The notes below the pieces were generated by a model that searched no databases, was not told the origin of the DNA, and worked only from the letters and a program-made list of their open reading frames with translations. Below, one piece after another: positions 63,148 to 64,000 of a stretch of DNA of 64,000 nt. This DNA is from Ruminococcus bromii (GTDB lineage: Bacteria > Bacillota > Clostridia > Oscillospirales > Acutalibacteraceae), in the NCBI RefSeq assembly GCF_002834225.1, contig NZ_NNSR01000013.1:1-64000 (forward strand), given 5' to 3'. A program made the translations under genes and the position numbers. Each line of letters starts with the position of its first letter. The stretch's first letter is position 1.

Positions 63148-64000
63148 ATGACATTCAAATTCAAACACGTTTTGGCTGTAATGCTCGCAGCAATCACCGT
63201 AGCTTGTTCCATTGTCGGAACAATAGCTGTTTCTGCCGCAGAAACAGGCACTCGGTATTCAACAGAAAACACCGTTTCATCTGATGTAGCGGATATGGAT
63301 ACTGAATCCACCAAGGCAACGGAAACTGCCAAGCCCTCACAGCCGTCAACAAAACCCACTTCAAAGCCTTCCGTAGTTCCTCCGACTAAGCCTATCAAGC
63401 CGAGCGTCGGTGCAATTAAGAACCTCACAAGAACGAAATCTACAACAAACTCACTTTCGTTCAAGTGGAATAAGGTAAAAGGTGCAACGGGCTATGTAAT
63501 CTATTACCGCAACAATGACGCACACAAGAATTTTTCAAGACTTACATATGTAAAGTCAAATGCCTGTACAGTCAAAAAGCTTAAGACAGGCACATGGTAT
63601 GATATTAAAATTGCCGCTTATGTTAAACAGGGCGGCGTAAAGTATGAGGGCAAGAGCCAAACATACAGAACAGCAACATTGCCGAACTCCGTAAGCGTTT
63701 CGCTCAAAGAATCAGGCTCTGCCATCAAGCTTTCGTGGAATAAGATTCCGCAGGCAACAGGCTACAAGATTTACCGTATGAGCAGGAACACAAACGGAAA
63801 ATATGTTCTTTATAAGACAATCACTTCAAACTCAACAACATCATACAGGGATACCGGCGTCAAGCAGGGCAAGGCTTATTATTATCAGATTAAGGCTTAC
63901 CGTGCAATCAAAAAGAACACTTACTATTCGTCACCGTCAACAATAAGATGTATGGCAGGCCTCAGCGCCCCTTCCATTTCAATCGGTTCAAAGCTTTCAA
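63148..64000 (+). CDS. Secreted fibronectin type III-like protein (runs off the window)
   Basis: The first 284 residues are visible. A signal peptide (about 1-32, ending AVSAAE) is followed by a Thr/Ser/Pro linker (PSQPSTKPTSKP). At least two fibronectin type III-like repeats follow, with LSFKWNKVKGATGYVIYYR and IKLSWNKIPQATGYKIYRM as their hallmark strands, and a third begins at the edge. Such repeats are common in surface or secreted proteins of gut clostridia. Any catalytic or anchoring domain lies beyond the window. Confidence 0.85.
   Translation, partial: MTFKFKHVLAVMLAAITVACSIVGTIAVSAAETGTRYSTENTVSSDVADMDTESTKATETAKPSQPSTKPTSKPSVVPPTKPIKPSVGAIKNLTRTKSTTNSLSFKWNKVKGATGYVIYYRNNDAHKNFSRLTYVKSNACTVKKLKTGTWYDIKIAAYVKQGGVKYEGKSQTYRTATLPNSVSVSLKESGSAIKLSWNKIPQATGYKIYRMSRNTNGKYVLYKTITSNSTTSYRDTGVKQGKAYYYQIKAYRAIKKNTYYSSPSTIRCMAGLSAPSISIGSKLS

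Overview
The window looks like a chromosome segment from a Gram-positive, starch-degrading gut bacterium of the class Clostridia, most likely a Ruminococcus of the R. bromii type. The clues are a Firmicutes-type S10-spc-alpha ribosomal operon, an AT-rich genome with canonical TTGACA/TATAAT promoters and intrinsic terminators, and a secreted CBM26-dockerin protein next to a CBM26-GH13 amylase. The last pair resembles the starch-degrading amylosomes known from R. bromii. The species call is inference.

Layout. 1-8 kb: rarA, a dockerin-bearing starch-binding protein, a secreted alpha-amylase and adenine deaminase. 8.2-12.9 kb: a transcription unit with its own promoter and terminator, encoding a small secreted protein, three hydrophobic membrane proteins, an ABC ATPase and a membrane-anchored leucine-rich-repeat protein. 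13-19.4 kb: smpB, an unknown gene and the tmRNA gene (trans-translation), then pyrF, serC-serA, and a small six-cysteine Fe-S protein paired with thioredoxin.

19.6-30.1 kb: a compact, tightly overlapping phage-derived cassette. It encodes terminase, portal, protease with a nested scaffold, decoration protein, capsid, connectors, tube-like protein, LysM hub, gpD-like protein, spike, gp25-like protein, gpJ and gpI. Every frame is open, but I find no tail sheath, tape measure, tail fibre, integrase, repressor or lysis gene. This is the strongest candidate in the window for an undescribed system: a reduced, possibly domesticated particle.

30.4-33.2 kb: a YitT-family protein, a cation diffusion facilitator and, on the minus strand, cobO. 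33.4-49.1 kb: the large ribosomal operon from rpsJ to rplQ, including secY, adk, map, infA and rpoA. It is preceded by a roughly 290-nt leader that contains a terminator and a segment able to pair either upstream or with the terminator arm, which suggests transcription attenuation.

49.3-57.5 kb, minus strand: a heterodimeric ABC exporter, the glycolytic group pgk-tpiA-gpmI, and trmL. 57.6-64 kb: small proteins (a lipoprotein, a zinc-ribbon membrane protein, a ribbon-helix-helix protein), a G5-M23 cell-wall peptidase, luxS downstream of a GH25 lysozyme-like lipoprotein, a short unknown gene with a structured leader, and the start of a secreted fibronectin-type protein that runs off the window. 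I saw no tRNA or rRNA genes, CRISPR arrays or insertion sequences.
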